Shown piece after piece: positions 26,060-35,800 of a stretch of DNA of 64,000 nucleotides. Within the stretch, counting starts at the first letter, position 1; every line of letters starts with the position of its first letter. The stretch is from positions 1 through 64,000 of the forward strand of contig CAYZJB010000005.1 in the NCBI GenBank assembly GCA_964478735.1, written 5' to 3'. The notes beneath the pieces are model-generated. The model searched no databases. It worked only from the letters and a program-made list of their open reading frames with translations, and had not been told where the DNA came from. The stretch is from CAYZJB01 sp964478735 (GTDB lineage Bacteria; CLD3; SB21). The position numbers and the translations under genes were made by a program.

Positions 26060-28062
26060 TTTTTTTCGATCAGGGCGATCTGGTCGCGTAGGGCTGCAGC
26101 TTTTTCAAATTCAAGATGCCGGACGGCGTCTTTCATTTCGGTCTTGAGGCGTTCGACCAATTTTGCTTTTTCCTCCGGCTCGAGCATGGCGTTATAGTCG
26201 GGCAAAGCCTCGGCCACCATACCGTATTCAGACGGTTGTTTTTCAGACAGGTAATCGGCGACGGATGTCGCCCGGAGGATCTGCTCTTTGGATTTCTTGA
26301 TCGTCATCGGCGTGATGCCGTGAGCCTGATTGTATTCATCCTGCATACGTCGACGCCGTCGGGTTTCGTCGATGACGGCTTGCATTGACTCGGTGACTTG
26401 ATCGGCATAAAAGATCACCTTGCCGCGTTCGTGACGTGCCGCCCGCCCGGCCGTCTGCATGAGCGAACGCTCGCTGCGCAGGAAGCCCTCCTTATCCGCA
26501 TCGAGAATCGCCACGAGAGATACCTCCGGAAGGTCCAGGCCTTCGCGAAGCAGATTGATGCCGACGAGGACGTCGAATTCGGCCAATCGTAAATCACGCA
26601 GAATATCGACGCGTTCAAGCGCGTCGATTTCCGAATGGATATAGCGAATGCGAATGCGCAGATTGCCAAGGTATTCCGTCAGGTCTTCCGCCATTCGCTT
26701 GGTCAGCGTCGTCACCAGTACGCGTTCACGTTTCGCGACCCGTTCACGGATCTCGTGGATCAGGTCGTCGATCTGGTTTTTGACCGGCCGGACCTCGATT
26801 TCCGGATCGAGCAGGCCCGTCGGCCGGATGATCTGTTCGATCACGATGCCTTCGCTTTTTTGGAGCTCATAATCCGCCGGCGTCGCACTCACGAAAATGA
26901 CCCGGTTCAACATCGATTCGAATTCCTCGAACCTCAAGGGGCGATTATCAATGGCCGAGGGCAGCCGGAAACCGTATTCGACGAGATTCGTCTTTCGCGC
27001 ACGATCGCCGTTAAACATCGCACGAACCTGCGGCAGGGTCACATGGGACTCATCGATAATCATGAGGAAGTCTTTGGGAAAAAAATCGATTAGACAGGCC
27101 GGACGCTCTCCTTCCGCACGCGCCCCGATGTGTCGGGAATAATTCTCGATCCCCGAACAATAGCCGAGTTCGAGCATCATTTCAATATCATATTTGGTGC
27201 GTTGTTCAAGCCGTTGAGCTTCGACGAGCTTGCCCTGCCTTCGGAATAATTCCAATTGCATTGCGAGTTCATCCTGAATGCGCAAAATAGCCTGGTGAAG
27301 CTTCGTTTCGGTCGTGACAAAATGGGTGGCTGGAAAAACGACGGCCTGGACCGGATGTTGAACCAGTTTCTGGGAGACGGGTTCATGATACGACAACGAT
27401 TCGATCTCATCGCCGAACATTTGAATTCTCAGGTAAGTGTCCTCGTAGGCCGGGTACACGTCGATGATGTCGCCGCGTACACGGAAAGTTCCCCGTTTGA
27501 AATCCACGTCATTGCGGTTGTACTGCATTTCGACCAGGCGGCTGAGAACGGTGTTACGGTCGACGGTTTGACCGTTCTCAAGATAGACGTACATGTCTCG
27601 ATAGTCTTCCGGCGATCCGATACCGTAGATGCAACTGACGGAAGCCACAACAATAACGTCGGAACGTTCGATCAGGGCGCTGGTGGCTCGGAGCCGGAGT
27701 TTGTCGATCTCGTCGTTGATCGACATGTCCTTTTCGATGTACGTATCCGACGAGGGGATATACGCCTCCGGCTGGTAGTAATCGTAGTAACTGATGAAGT
27801 ACTCGACCGCGTTATTCGGAAAGAACTGGCGCAATTCGCCGTACAATTGGGCGGCCAGTGTTTTGTTATGCGACAGGACCAGCGTCGGTCGCCCGTAGGC
27901 GGCAATAACGTTGGCCATGGTAAACGTCTTGCCCGAACCGGTGACGCCGAGCAGTGTTTGAAATTTTTGCCCTCGATTCAGCCCATCGAGGAGATCGTGA
28001 ATGGCACGATCCTGATCGCCGGCCGGTGTATAGTCGCTGACAATCTGAAAAGGACGGTCCAT
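26056..28062 (-). CDS. uvrB: Excinuclease ABC subunit B
   Basis: 668-residue DNA repair helicase-like subunit of UvrABC that verifies damage and loads UvrC. Walker A is TGSGKTFTMANV (about residue 40), the damage-verifying beta-hairpin is YYDYYQPEAYIP, Walker B is DESHVTLPQ, helicase motif VI is in the TAGRAARHERG segment, and a C-terminal UVR domain (about 625-660, AVRHLEFEKAAALRDQI) is present for UvrC contact. Length is normal. It is the first gene of a minus-strand unit with the TPR lipoprotein. No clear SOS-type operator was recognised upstream. Confidence 0.97.
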   Translation of the reverse strand: MDRPFQIVSDYTPAGDQDRAIHDLLDGLNRGQKFQTLLGVTGSGKTFTMANVIAAYGRPTLVLSHNKTLAAQLYGELRQFFPNNAVEYFISYYDYYQPEAYIPSSDTYIEKDMSINDEIDKLRLRATSALIERSDVIVVASVSCIYGIGSPEDYRDMYVYLENGQTVDRNTVLSRLVEMQYNRNDVDFKRGTFRVRGDIIDVYPAYEDTYLRIQMFGDEIESLSYHEPVSQKLVQHPVQAVVFPATHFVTTETKLHQAILRIQDELAMQLELFRRQGKLVEAQRLEQRTKYDIEMMLELGYCSGIENYSRHIGARAEGERPACLIDFFPKDFLMIIDESHVTLPQVRAMFNGDRARKTNLVEYGFRLPSAIDNRPLRFEEFESMLNRVIFVSATPADYELQKSEGIVIEQIIRPTGLLDPEIEVRPVKNQIDDLIHEIRERVAKRERVLVTTLTKRMAEDLTEYLGNLRIRIRYIHSEIDALERVDILRDLRLAEFDVLVGINLLREGLDLPEVSLVAILDADKEGFLRSERSLMQTAGRAARHERGKVIFYADQVTESMQAVIDETRRRRRMQDEYNQAHGITPMTIKKSKEQILRATSVADYLSEKQPSEYGMVAEALPDYNAMLEPEEKAKLVERLKTEMKDAVRHLEFEKAAALRDQIALIEKK

Positions 28063-28116
28063 GATCGGCCAACATAGGCAATTGGCAAGTCTTATGAAAG
28101 ACTTTTGGATTGAGTA

Positions 28117-28145
28117 TTGACAAAAAGGCGGACATCAAATATATT
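28117..28145 (+). promoter_or_regulatory. Strong sigma-70-type promoter of the di-haem/Rieske/porin cassette
   Basis: TTGACA (28117-28122), 17-bp spacer, TATATT (28140-28145). Transcription should start near 28152, about 20 bp before the ATG at 28173. Confidence 0.75.
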
Positions 28146-28172
28146 TAGCCATACCTAAAAATTACATCATAA

Positions 28173-29408
28173 ATGGCTAAATTAAAGTTTTTAAAAGTCT
28201 TGAATTTACAAACTCTGATGGTTGCGTTGGCGTTGGCCTTTCCGGCCTGCGATGTTTTTTTGCCGGACGTGCCTTCGGAATCAAGGGTGTTGAACGAGCC
28301 TATACCGGAGTTATCCTCCGCCGAACTCGCCGCACATCTGCAGGGAGACGAAGAATTCGGTCGTATTTTCAGTGAATCCTCAGGGCTCGGTCCCGTTTTT
28401 GTTTCACACTCCTGCGAAAGCTGTCATATCAGCGACGGGAAAGGGCATCCGCTCACGACGTTGACCCGCTTTGGACGCTATGTCGACGGAAACTGGGACC
28501 CAATGGCAACATTCGGTGGGCCACAATTGCAAAATCGAGCCATTGCGGGTTTTACAGCGGAATCGATTCCAGCAGGGGCCACGGGGATTGCTCGCTTTTT
28601 ACCGCCGGCCGTGACGGGTCTGGGTTATCTTGAGGCGGTTCCCGATAGTGTTTTGACGGTGCTGGCGGATCCGACCGATATGAACGGTGATGGAATTTCA
28701 GGGGTCGTGAGTTGGATCAATCCGCCCGCTTACTGGACGGCTTCGCCGGGCAAAGTGGAGAATAATGGCCGGTACGTCGGCCGGTTTGGACGCAAGGCCG
28801 GGGCGATCGATTTATTTCAGCAGGTCGTGACGGCGTATTTGCAGGACATGGGAATTACGTCCGATTTTGAGCCGGCCGATATTGTCAACCCTCAGGATTC
28901 CCGCCAGGATCAGGTCACTGACCCCGAAGTCAGCTCCGCCGTCGTTCAGCAGGTTGTGTTTTATATTCGGACTCTTAAAGTACCGCCGCGACGACATATC
29001 GACAATCCGGATGTCATGGCGGGAGAGGCCTTGTTTTCACAGATCGGCTGCCAGGGTTGTCACGTTCCGACGCTTGTGACCGGTCCATCGCATATTCCTG
29101 CGTTGAACAAAAAAACGATCCATCCCTACACCGATCTGCTATTGCATGACATGGGACCGGACCTCGACGATGGATATGCGGAGGGAAGTGCGACGACATC
29201 GGAATGGCGTACGACGCCGTTGTGGGGTCTCGGGTTGAGCAAGAACTCTCAGGGCGGAAGATATTTTCTGCTGCATGACGGCCGGGCGGCGTCCATCGAG
29301 GAGGCGGTTGAATTTCACGGCGGCGAAGCCGCCTCGAGCCGGACCGCTTTTTTCGGACTGTCGTTGGAACAAAAACGTCAGATCTTGCGGTTCCTCGAGT
29401 CGCTCTGA
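28173..29408 (+). CDS. Di-haem oxidoreductase (DUF1111) lipoprotein-like c-type cytochrome
   Basis: 411-residue exported cytochrome related to the di-haem peroxidase/oxidoreductase family. Two haem c sites are seen: CESCH (about residue 80) and CQGCH (about residue 292). An N-terminal hydrophobic stretch ends in AFPAC, which may be a lipobox, although Phe-Pro before Ala-Cys is non-canonical. The body has family phrases such as GLGPVFVSHSCESCH, GRFGRKAG and LLHDGRAASIEEAVEFHGGEA. The stop overlaps the Rieske gene start. It is expected to pass electrons in the periplasm with the Rieske protein encoded next; the true substrate is unknown. No Shine-Dalgarno is visible upstream of the ATG. Confidence 0.88.
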   Translation: MAKLKFLKVLNLQTLMVALALAFPACDVFLPDVPSESRVLNEPIPELSSAELAAHLQGDEEFGRIFSESSGLGPVFVSHSCESCHISDGKGHPLTTLTRFGRYVDGNWDPMATFGGPQLQNRAIAGFTAESIPAGATGIARFLPPAVTGLGYLEAVPDSVLTVLADPTDMNGDGISGVVSWINPPAYWTASPGKVENNGRYVGRFGRKAGAIDLFQQVVTAYLQDMGITSDFEPADIVNPQDSRQDQVTDPEVSSAVVQQVVFYIRTLKVPPRRHIDNPDVMAGEALFSQIGCQGCHVPTLVTGPSHIPALNKKTIHPYTDLLLHDMGPDLDDGYAEGSATTSEWRTTPLWGLGLSKNSQGGRYFLLHDGRAASIEEAVEFHGGEAASSRTAFFGLSLEQKRQILRFLESL

Positions 29409-29821
29409 TGCAGACCACGCGGCGACGGTTTATCCGGGTGATCGGTACCGCGATGGCTGCCGGCTCCATGATAGGGGCTTCAGGGTGCGCGCGATACGTC
29501 TTGCGAGGGGTTGTCGAGGAAGACAAAATTCGTATTCCGAAGGCCGATGTTACCGCCAAGCCGTTCGTCGTCGTTGAAACCGCTTCGTTACGCTATCCGA
29601 TATATGTGGCTGCGGATTCAACCGGACAGTGGAAGGCGCTGGGGTTGCGGTGCACTCATCGGGGGTGCGAAGTTCAACCGGGAGAAACGCTGTTAATTTG
29701 TCCCTGTCATGGGAGTGAATATAACCGTGATGGAACCGTCGTCCAGGGGCCGGCGGAAAATCCCCTGCAACAATTCAAGGTAACCGTCGATGAAAACCAT
29801 CTCACGATTCACGTTCATTAG
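29408..29821 (+). CDS. Rieske 2Fe-2S protein with Tat-type signal
   Basis: 137-residue Rieske iron-sulfur protein. The cluster motifs CTHRGC and CPCHGS supply two Cys and two His ligands plus the disulfide-forming Cys pair typical of the cytochrome bc/b6f type. The N-terminus has a twin-arginine motif (TRRRFIR) and a hydrophobic segment ending in GASGC, so it may be exported folded and lipidated. There is no cytochrome b gene beside it, so it is not part of a normal bc1 operon. It overlaps the di-haem gene by 1 bp and the porin gene by 32 bp, which argues for one functional cassette. Confidence 0.9.
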   Translation: MQTTRRRFIRVIGTAMAAGSMIGASGCARYVLRGVVEEDKIRIPKADVTAKPFVVVETASLRYPIYVAADSTGQWKALGLRCTHRGCEVQPGETLLICPCHGSEYNRDGTVVQGPAENPLQQFKVTVDENHLTIHVH

Positions 29822-30971
29822 TCTGATAACCGTCACGGCGCTGGTCGCGCAGGACGATACGACCCTGGCCAAGGATGCCATTTACGCACGGCCCTTCATT
29901 ACCGGCGATCTTCAAAGCAGCCTGTCCGTAGGCGGGTATTTCGAAGGCAATACGAACTATTTTTCCGAAGACGGGATTTCGGAAGGGTTCTCCATGGAAC
30001 TCCGGCGCTTCAACGTTTTTCTGTATTCTTCTCTGCACTCCCGAATCAAATTTTTATCCGAGCTGGAATTCGAACACGGTACGGAAGAAATTGCCATCGA
30101 AACCGCCCAACTGGATTTTCAGTTAGATCCCGCCTTTTCCGTTAAAGCGGGTATTTTACTCGTACCGATCGGGCAGTACAATATCAATCACGATAGCCCG
30201 AAATGGGAGTTTGTCGATCGTCCGCTGGTTACGACGGAAATCATTCCTTCGACGCTCTCGGACGTGGGATTCGGATTTCACGGGAGGTTTCGCCGCCAGG
30301 AATGGACGTTTGCGTATGACGCCGTCGTAGTCAATGGTCTCGGCGACGGCATTATTCTAAACGACAACGGGAGAACGGATCTGCAGAGCGGTAAACGAGA
30401 AGCCGTTTTCGAAGAAGATAACAACGGTTCCCCCGCGTGGGCGGCCCGGCTCTCCACCCGCTACGGTCGTGTCGGGGAAATCGGACTCTCGATGTACCGC
30501 GGCGTCTATAATTCATACAAAATCGAAGGGGATGCCGTGGATGCGAAACGTCACGTGACGATCTCAGCACTGGATTATTCGCTCTCGTTATGGAAGGCGA
30601 CCGTCCAAGGAGAAGCGGCGATTGTGAGACTCGATGTACCGTCGACGATCCGTGAGTTGTACGGGAACCAGTGGGGCATGTACATTGAGGGAATCTATCC
30701 GCTCTGGCAGGGGTGTATCGGTGATTTCGAGCGCCTGCGCGTCAATGTTAACCTGCGATATGAAACCGTGGATTTCAACACCGGTACGTTCACCGGACTC
30801 GGTGCACCAATCAAAGATGACGTATCCGCCGTCGTTGCAGGGTTCAGCATACGACCTACCGCAACGACGGTGATCAAGGCAAACTACCGGCGCCATTCGA
30901 TCCGCGATATTCTCGGAAACGCCGCCGTCACTCAAGCCGGATTTCAGGTTGGGATCGCGAGCTACTTTTAG
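29790..30971 (+). CDS. Outer-membrane porin-like beta-barrel
   Basis: 393-residue exported barrel similar in style to phosphate-selective porins (OprO/P type). The signal peptide is cleaved before Gln (TALVA-QD). The body has alternating strands with conserved-looking porin phrases: MELRRFNVFLYSSLHSRI, KAGILLVPIGQYNINHDSP and ITDTP-free periplasmic turns, and ends with Tyr-Phe (GIASYF), as in BAM substrates. It overlaps the Rieske gene by 32 bp, so it is probably translated from the same mRNA and may bring the redox substrate across the outer membrane (inference). Substrate unknown. Confidence 0.75.
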   Translation: MKTISRFTFISLITVTALVAQDDTTLAKDAIYARPFITGDLQSSLSVGGYFEGNTNYFSEDGISEGFSMELRRFNVFLYSSLHSRIKFLSELEFEHGTEEIAIETAQLDFQLDPAFSVKAGILLVPIGQYNINHDSPKWEFVDRPLVTTEIIPSTLSDVGFGFHGRFRRQEWTFAYDAVVVNGLGDGIILNDNGRTDLQSGKREAVFEEDNNGSPAWAARLSTRYGRVGEIGLSMYRGVYNSYKIEGDAVDAKRHVTISALDYSLSLWKATVQGEAAIVRLDVPSTIRELYGNQWGMYIEGIYPLWQGCIGDFERLRVNVNLRYETVDFNTGTFTGLGAPIKDDVSAVVAGFSIRPTATTVIKANYRRHSIRDILGNAAVTQAGFQVGIASYF

Positions 30972-30977
30972 AATCGC

Positions 30978-31006
30978 TTGACAGCCAACGGCAAATGGGC
31001 TAATAT
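30978..31006 (+). promoter_or_regulatory. Consensus promoter of transaldolase gene
   Basis: TTGACA (30978-30983), 17-bp spacer, TAATAT (31001-31006). It starts 7 bp after the porin stop and gives a leader of about 25 nt with AAGGAG before the ATG at 31038. Confidence 0.8.
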
Positions 31007-31037
31007 TACGGCATTGCAGATAACCAAGGAGAATTCC

Positions 31038-31688
31038 ATGAAATTTTTCATCGATACGGCGAATCTGAATGAGATTCGCGAAGCCGCCTCGATGGGCGTA
31101 CTCGATGGGGTCACGACCAATCCCTCTCTGGTCGCGAAAGAAAAAGTCGACTTTATCGAATTGCTAAAAGAGATTTGTAAGGTCGTTAACGGCCCCATTT
31201 CTGCCGAAGTAGTGAGTACGGACTTCGAGGGAATGATGAAGGAGGCGTATAATCTTGCGAAAATTCACGAGAATATAACAGTCAAAGTTCCCCTGATCAA
31301 ATCCGGGCTTCAGGCGTGTAAAAAACTGACCTCGGAAGGCATTAAGGTCAACGTGACGCTTTGTTTTTCCCCAAATCAGGCGTTGCTGGCGGCCAAAGCT
31401 GGCGCGACGTTCATCAGTCCGTTTGTCGGACGGCTGGACGACATCAGTACGAGCGGGATGCAGTTGATCGAAGAAATTGTCACGATGTACGACAATTATG
31501 GCTACAAAACCCAGGTGTTGGTCGCGAGCGTACGGCACCCCATGCATGTCGTAGAGGCCTGCCAGATCGGCGCTCATGTGTGTACGATGCCTTTCAAAGT
31601 CATCGACCAGTTGATCCATCACCCACTGACGGACATCGGACTGGAAAAATTCTTGGCCGATTGGGAAAAAATGAAGAGCGGGAAGTAA
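31038..31688 (+). CDS. Transaldolase / fructose-6-phosphate aldolase family
   Basis: 216-residue short transaldolase of the TalC/Fsa type. The N-terminus MKFFIDTANLNEIREA and GVTTNPSLV are the classic signature. The Schiff-base lysine lies in the ITVKVPL strand (about residue 84), followed by GIKVNVTLCFS and TFISPFVGRLDD. It moves a dihydroxyacetone unit in the non-oxidative pentose phosphate pathway, or cleaves fructose 6-phosphate. The frame is open 20 codons upstream, but those overlap the promoter; the ATG at 31038 has a good AAGGAG. It is monocistronic, between its own promoter and terminator. Confidence 0.93.
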   Translation: MKFFIDTANLNEIREAASMGVLDGVTTNPSLVAKEKVDFIELLKEICKVVNGPISAEVVSTDFEGMMKEAYNLAKIHENITVKVPLIKSGLQACKKLTSEGIKVNVTLCFSPNQALLAAKAGATFISPFVGRLDDISTSGMQLIEEIVTMYDNYGYKTQVLVASVRHPMHVVEACQIGAHVCTMPFKVIDQLIHHPLTDIGLEKFLADWEKMKSGK

Positions 31689-31711
31689 TTTTACTCTGTT
31701 GTACCATTTTT

Positions 31712-31768
31712 GCGTTTGAGAGAAACTTTCGGAGAACATCATGCGTCTATTCTCTCAAACGCTTTTTT
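31712..31768 (+). terminator. Rho-independent terminator after transaldolase
   Basis: A perfect 13-bp inverted repeat, GCGTTTGAGAGAA (31712-31724) and its complement (31750-31762), has a loop of about 25 nt and is followed by six T (31763-31768). Confidence 0.75.
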
Positions 31769-31784
31769 ATTTGGATGTTAAACC

Positions 31785-32876
31785 ATGAAGCAACTTTTCC
31801 TTTTCATTACACTGCTGGTCGTGCCGGGGGTACATGCCCAGGACGACTTAACGGGGTCGCGACAAAACGCGCTGACGAAGGCAATCCGCAAAGTCTCTCC
31901 GGCGGTCGTGGGCATCAATGTCGTGTCCATCAAAGAATACACGTACCGAAATCCATTTTTCAACGACGAGTTCTTCAGCCAGTTTTTCCCAAAACAGCGT
32001 TATTACGACAAGGTCAAGGGCCTGGGGTCGGGATTTCTCATTTCCGAGGACGGGTATATTTTGACCAATGAACACGTCGTACTGAACGCCGTAGAAGTCG
32101 TCGTCACCCTGACCGACGGGTCGAAGTATCCCGCGCAGATCGTCGGTATGGACCGTTCCAGCGACATTGCGCTGCTCAAAATCAAACCGGACCGGCGTTT
32201 GCCGTTTTTACGATTCGGGGATTCCGATGATCTGATCATCGGCGAATGGTCGATAGCGCTGGGCAATCCGTTCGGCCTCTTCGACATCAGCAATAAACCG
32301 ATCGTTACGGTCGGCGTCATCAGCGCCATCAATCAGGATTTTGGAGTCGTCGAAGGCAATCACGTGTATCAGGGCATGATCCAGACGGATGCCGCGATCA
32401 ACGGTGGCAATTCGGGCGGGCCCCTGGTCAATGCACTGGGCGAGGTGATCGGTATCAACACGTTTATCTACAGCGGAAATACCAATTCAAAAACCAACAT
32501 CGGTATCGGTTTCGCCATTCCGATCAATCGCGTGGCACGAATCCTGGATGACCTGAAGGAAAAAGGCGCAGTGGACCGGAATTTTACCATGGGGTTTAAA
32601 TATCAGCCCGTGGATCGGATGCTCGCGCAGTATTTAAAGATGACGGATCCGAAGGGAATCGTGATCTCGGAGATCGCCCGCGGCGGGCCCGCCGATCAAG
32701 GCGGCCTTAAAGTAGGGGACGTGATTACAAAAATTAACGGTCGTACAGTAGCGGGAGAATACGACTTTCAGAAAATCGTACTGGGTGACGACCTGCGCGT
32801 CGGTGACGTCGTGAGTCTGGACATCATTCGTGACGGGAAAGAGTTTACGGTTAGACTGAAACTGTCGCGAAGCTAA
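31785..32876 (+). CDS. HtrA/DegP-like periplasmic serine protease
   Basis: 363-residue trypsin-fold protease with a single PDZ domain. The signal peptide is cleaved before Gln (GVHA-QD). The catalytic triad is His97 (TNEHVV), Asp127 (SSDIALLKI) and Ser210 (GGNSGGPL). The C-terminal PDZ (about 265-355) has GGPADQGGLKVGDVITKING. It should degrade or refold misfolded envelope proteins. One PDZ is like DegS-type or many FCB HtrA proteins, but there is no N-terminal membrane anchor beyond the cleavable signal. It converges on the lamin-tail gene, the two stops overlapping by 4 bp with no terminator between them. Confidence 0.93.
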   Translation: MKQLFLFITLLVVPGVHAQDDLTGSRQNALTKAIRKVSPAVVGINVVSIKEYTYRNPFFNDEFFSQFFPKQRYYDKVKGLGSGFLISEDGYILTNEHVVLNAVEVVVTLTDGSKYPAQIVGMDRSSDIALLKIKPDRRLPFLRFGDSDDLIIGEWSIALGNPFGLFDISNKPIVTVGVISAINQDFGVVEGNHVYQGMIQTDAAINGGNSGGPLVNALGEVIGINTFIYSGNTNSKTNIGIGFAIPINRVARILDDLKEKGAVDRNFTMGFKYQPVDRMLAQYLKMTDPKGIVISEIARGGPADQGGLKVGDVITKINGRTVAGEYDFQKIVLGDDLRVGDVVSLDIIRDGKEFTVRLKLSRS

Positions 32877-35800
32877 AGCCGCTTGCCGAGAACGACGGTT
32901 TGTTTAGCCGTCTTGTGAAAACCGGGCGTTTCGGAAATGGCTTCTACAAATACGATATAGATGCCCATCCGGGCCATGGTTCCTTCCTTGGTGCGTCCGT
33001 CCCACGTGATTTCGCGGTGTGATCCCGACGGGGAGTTATTCAGAAGCGTCCGGATCAAACGTCCATGGTTATCGTAAATCCGGACCGTCAATCGCGACTG
33101 CGATATCGGAATATCGATGCGTATCGTCGTTGCCGCCTGAACGTCGTGTAAAAATGGATTCGGTGTTGCAGAAATTCTAATTCGAGATGATAGAGTCTCG
33201 GAAAAAATACTGTTGATCCGACCCGGTGTTCCCCCTTCCACAAAGACACAGGACCCCCAATTGTTTCCGTCATTACTTGTGCCGCCCGGGCGAATCCGTT
33301 CGAGCGAGAATCCGTCAGACCCGCCCCACTGAGGCTGATAATTGATGCTGTCGATTGTCGTTCCAATCAGGTCGCGTAAGACGACGGCGCTGCCATTGTT
33401 GTTTAACGATGAGAGGCCGGTTGCGGGTTTGACGATCGAACCGGCCGGTGAGTTGAACCGACTCGGCAGAATACCGGTGTTGGTGAAAACCAGATAAGCG
33501 CCGGGCGCAATCATCAAATCGGCTGTCGAAAGGATCGCACGTGAATTGCCGATATCGAGACTCCAATTGAGCAGATTTTGAGTGGAATCGCTTACGTTCA
33601 GAATCTCGATGTACTCGGCCTCCCCGGAAAGTGGGGCATACATGATTTCATTGATGATCACACTGCCCGGTGAAAAGGCCGTGACGCCAAGGAGGCTGTT
33701 GGCCTGTCCGGCTGTATGTCCACCGTTCGCCAGACTAGCATTCCAGTTGGACGCATCGGTAGACGGTTCATCCACGCTGTATCGTTCGATACTGACGGCT
33801 TTTCGGCCTCCCCAGCCGGGATAGTACCGCAAACTGTCAACGGTTGCACCGATCCCATCGCGTAAAACCACGTCATCGCTGTCGTTGTTCAACGACGGCA
33901 TTCCGGAAATAAAAATAATCAGCGAGTCCGGCAGACTGAGTTTTCCTGTAATTGCGGTATCCCCGGAGAGCACTCGATACGTCCCGGATGCCATCCAGGC
34001 ATCGACCGGAGTGATCGTTTTGGAAGATGTTTGATCGCGGACCGTCCAGTTTTTTAAGTTGACCGGAACGTTTGAACGGTTTGTAATTTCGATAAATTCG
34101 GATTGATCGGTTCCGGGGTCGGCGAGAATTTCGTTGATCACGACAGAGGCTGCGGCCACGCGAAAGATGATCGTAGCAATGGCTTCATTGTTTTCCGCTC
34201 TTTCATCGACGGCATAATCGATAACGATCCACAGACGCACGGAATCGGGCGCCGTGCCGGGAGTCGGCCACACGAGGTCGATCGTCGTAGTGGCTCCGGA
34301 AGAAAGAGCCGCCATATTTACTGAATCCACTCGCTCGGACATGTCCCGAAGGCCGTCATTATCAGTATCGGCAAAAAGAATTACCGTCGACGGCGTGGAC
34401 GCCATCAATCCAAGGTTGTGAATCGCGACGGAAATGGTCGTGACCCGGCCTTTTTCGGGGAATGTCGGCGAGATGGCGATGTCTTCCGAAAAAACGGCGA
34501 GGTCATTGGGGACAGGAGAGATGGAATTGACGAATCCCGGCGTGGCACCGGCAGCATTTATGGATGTCGACCAGTTGTCCGAATAGGTAGACAGTGAATC
34601 GGTATGGCGCCGTTCCAATGAGCGACCGCTCGCGCCTCCCCAGTCGTCCAAGTATTGAAGGCTATCGCTCGGAATTCCAAGGCTGTCGAAGAGGCCGACC
34701 AAGTCGCCGGAATTGTTCAACGTCGGAAAATTGGAAAAGAAAATCCGATGACCGGGAGCAGAAGGGAATTGACCTAAAAACGCCACTGAGTCTTTACCGA
34801 TCACCGCGAATTCACCCGGAGCGAGAAGAAAATTTGTACTCGTTATCGTTCTTTTGCTTGCAAATGCCGTCTGGTCCGAATTCCCGTCCGCAACTTGCCA
34901 ATTTCGTAAATCGAGGGTATCGGTCGACCGATTATATATCTCGACCCATTCCGATTGTCCGGTGGCCGCATTGTAGTAGATTTCGTTGACGACGAGACTC
35001 CGGGGCCGAATTCCGATTCTAAGCGTCGAGGTCCGCTGATCATTTCCGGCGAATTCATCCGGAGAGGGTAGGACCGTGGGCCCGTCAAGACTGGCGATGA
35101 CCGCGTAGAATCGGTATTCCAGATCGAAGATTGTGCCCAAAACTTCAATGGAATCGCCGGAGGGTAAGGAAGCGCTAACGGTAATGCTGTCTTCGATCTC
35201 CGCTTGTTCGGGGATCGAATTCATGTTACGATCGTCGTAGAAGCGGACCGTGAAGCTGCTGACGGCGGTCAAACCGTTGTTCGTCACGACGGCACGTACG
35301 GCTACGGAATCGCCAGCAGACGGGATTGCCGGGGAAAACGATAATGCCGTCGAGGACAACGACAGGTCAAATTGCGGAACGGTGGTGACGGAATCACGCC
35401 GCCGGTTATTATTTACAATCGTATCCGCCGCCGGTAAAACACCGGATTCGCGAAGGCTTGCGATAAAATAATGAGTCCCGATCGGAAGCGTTGCGGATGT
35501 GACCGATAAAATAACGGAGTCCAGCCGTGCGAGAGTCGGGACGTTTGTGCTGTCGAGAATTTCAGAATCATCCGGGATTCCATCGCGGTTGGCGTCGGCG
35601 TAAAAGACAAGGACGCCGCTTTCGACTGACCGGATTCCCGTATTTTTGACGAGTGCGTCAATACTGACGGCCGTACCGCTCGGCGGAGAAGGCGGGTTGA
35701 ATGTGATATTGGCAACGTTGAGATCGAGTGTCGGCGGCGCTCCGGGCGTGCCATACAAAAGCACACTGTTGGTCCAATTGCCGACGGCAGAATTAGGAGT

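Noticed and set aside
27256..28077. 273-codon plus-strand frame antisense to uvrB
   Set aside because: Mirror of a conserved gene, no recognisable motif.
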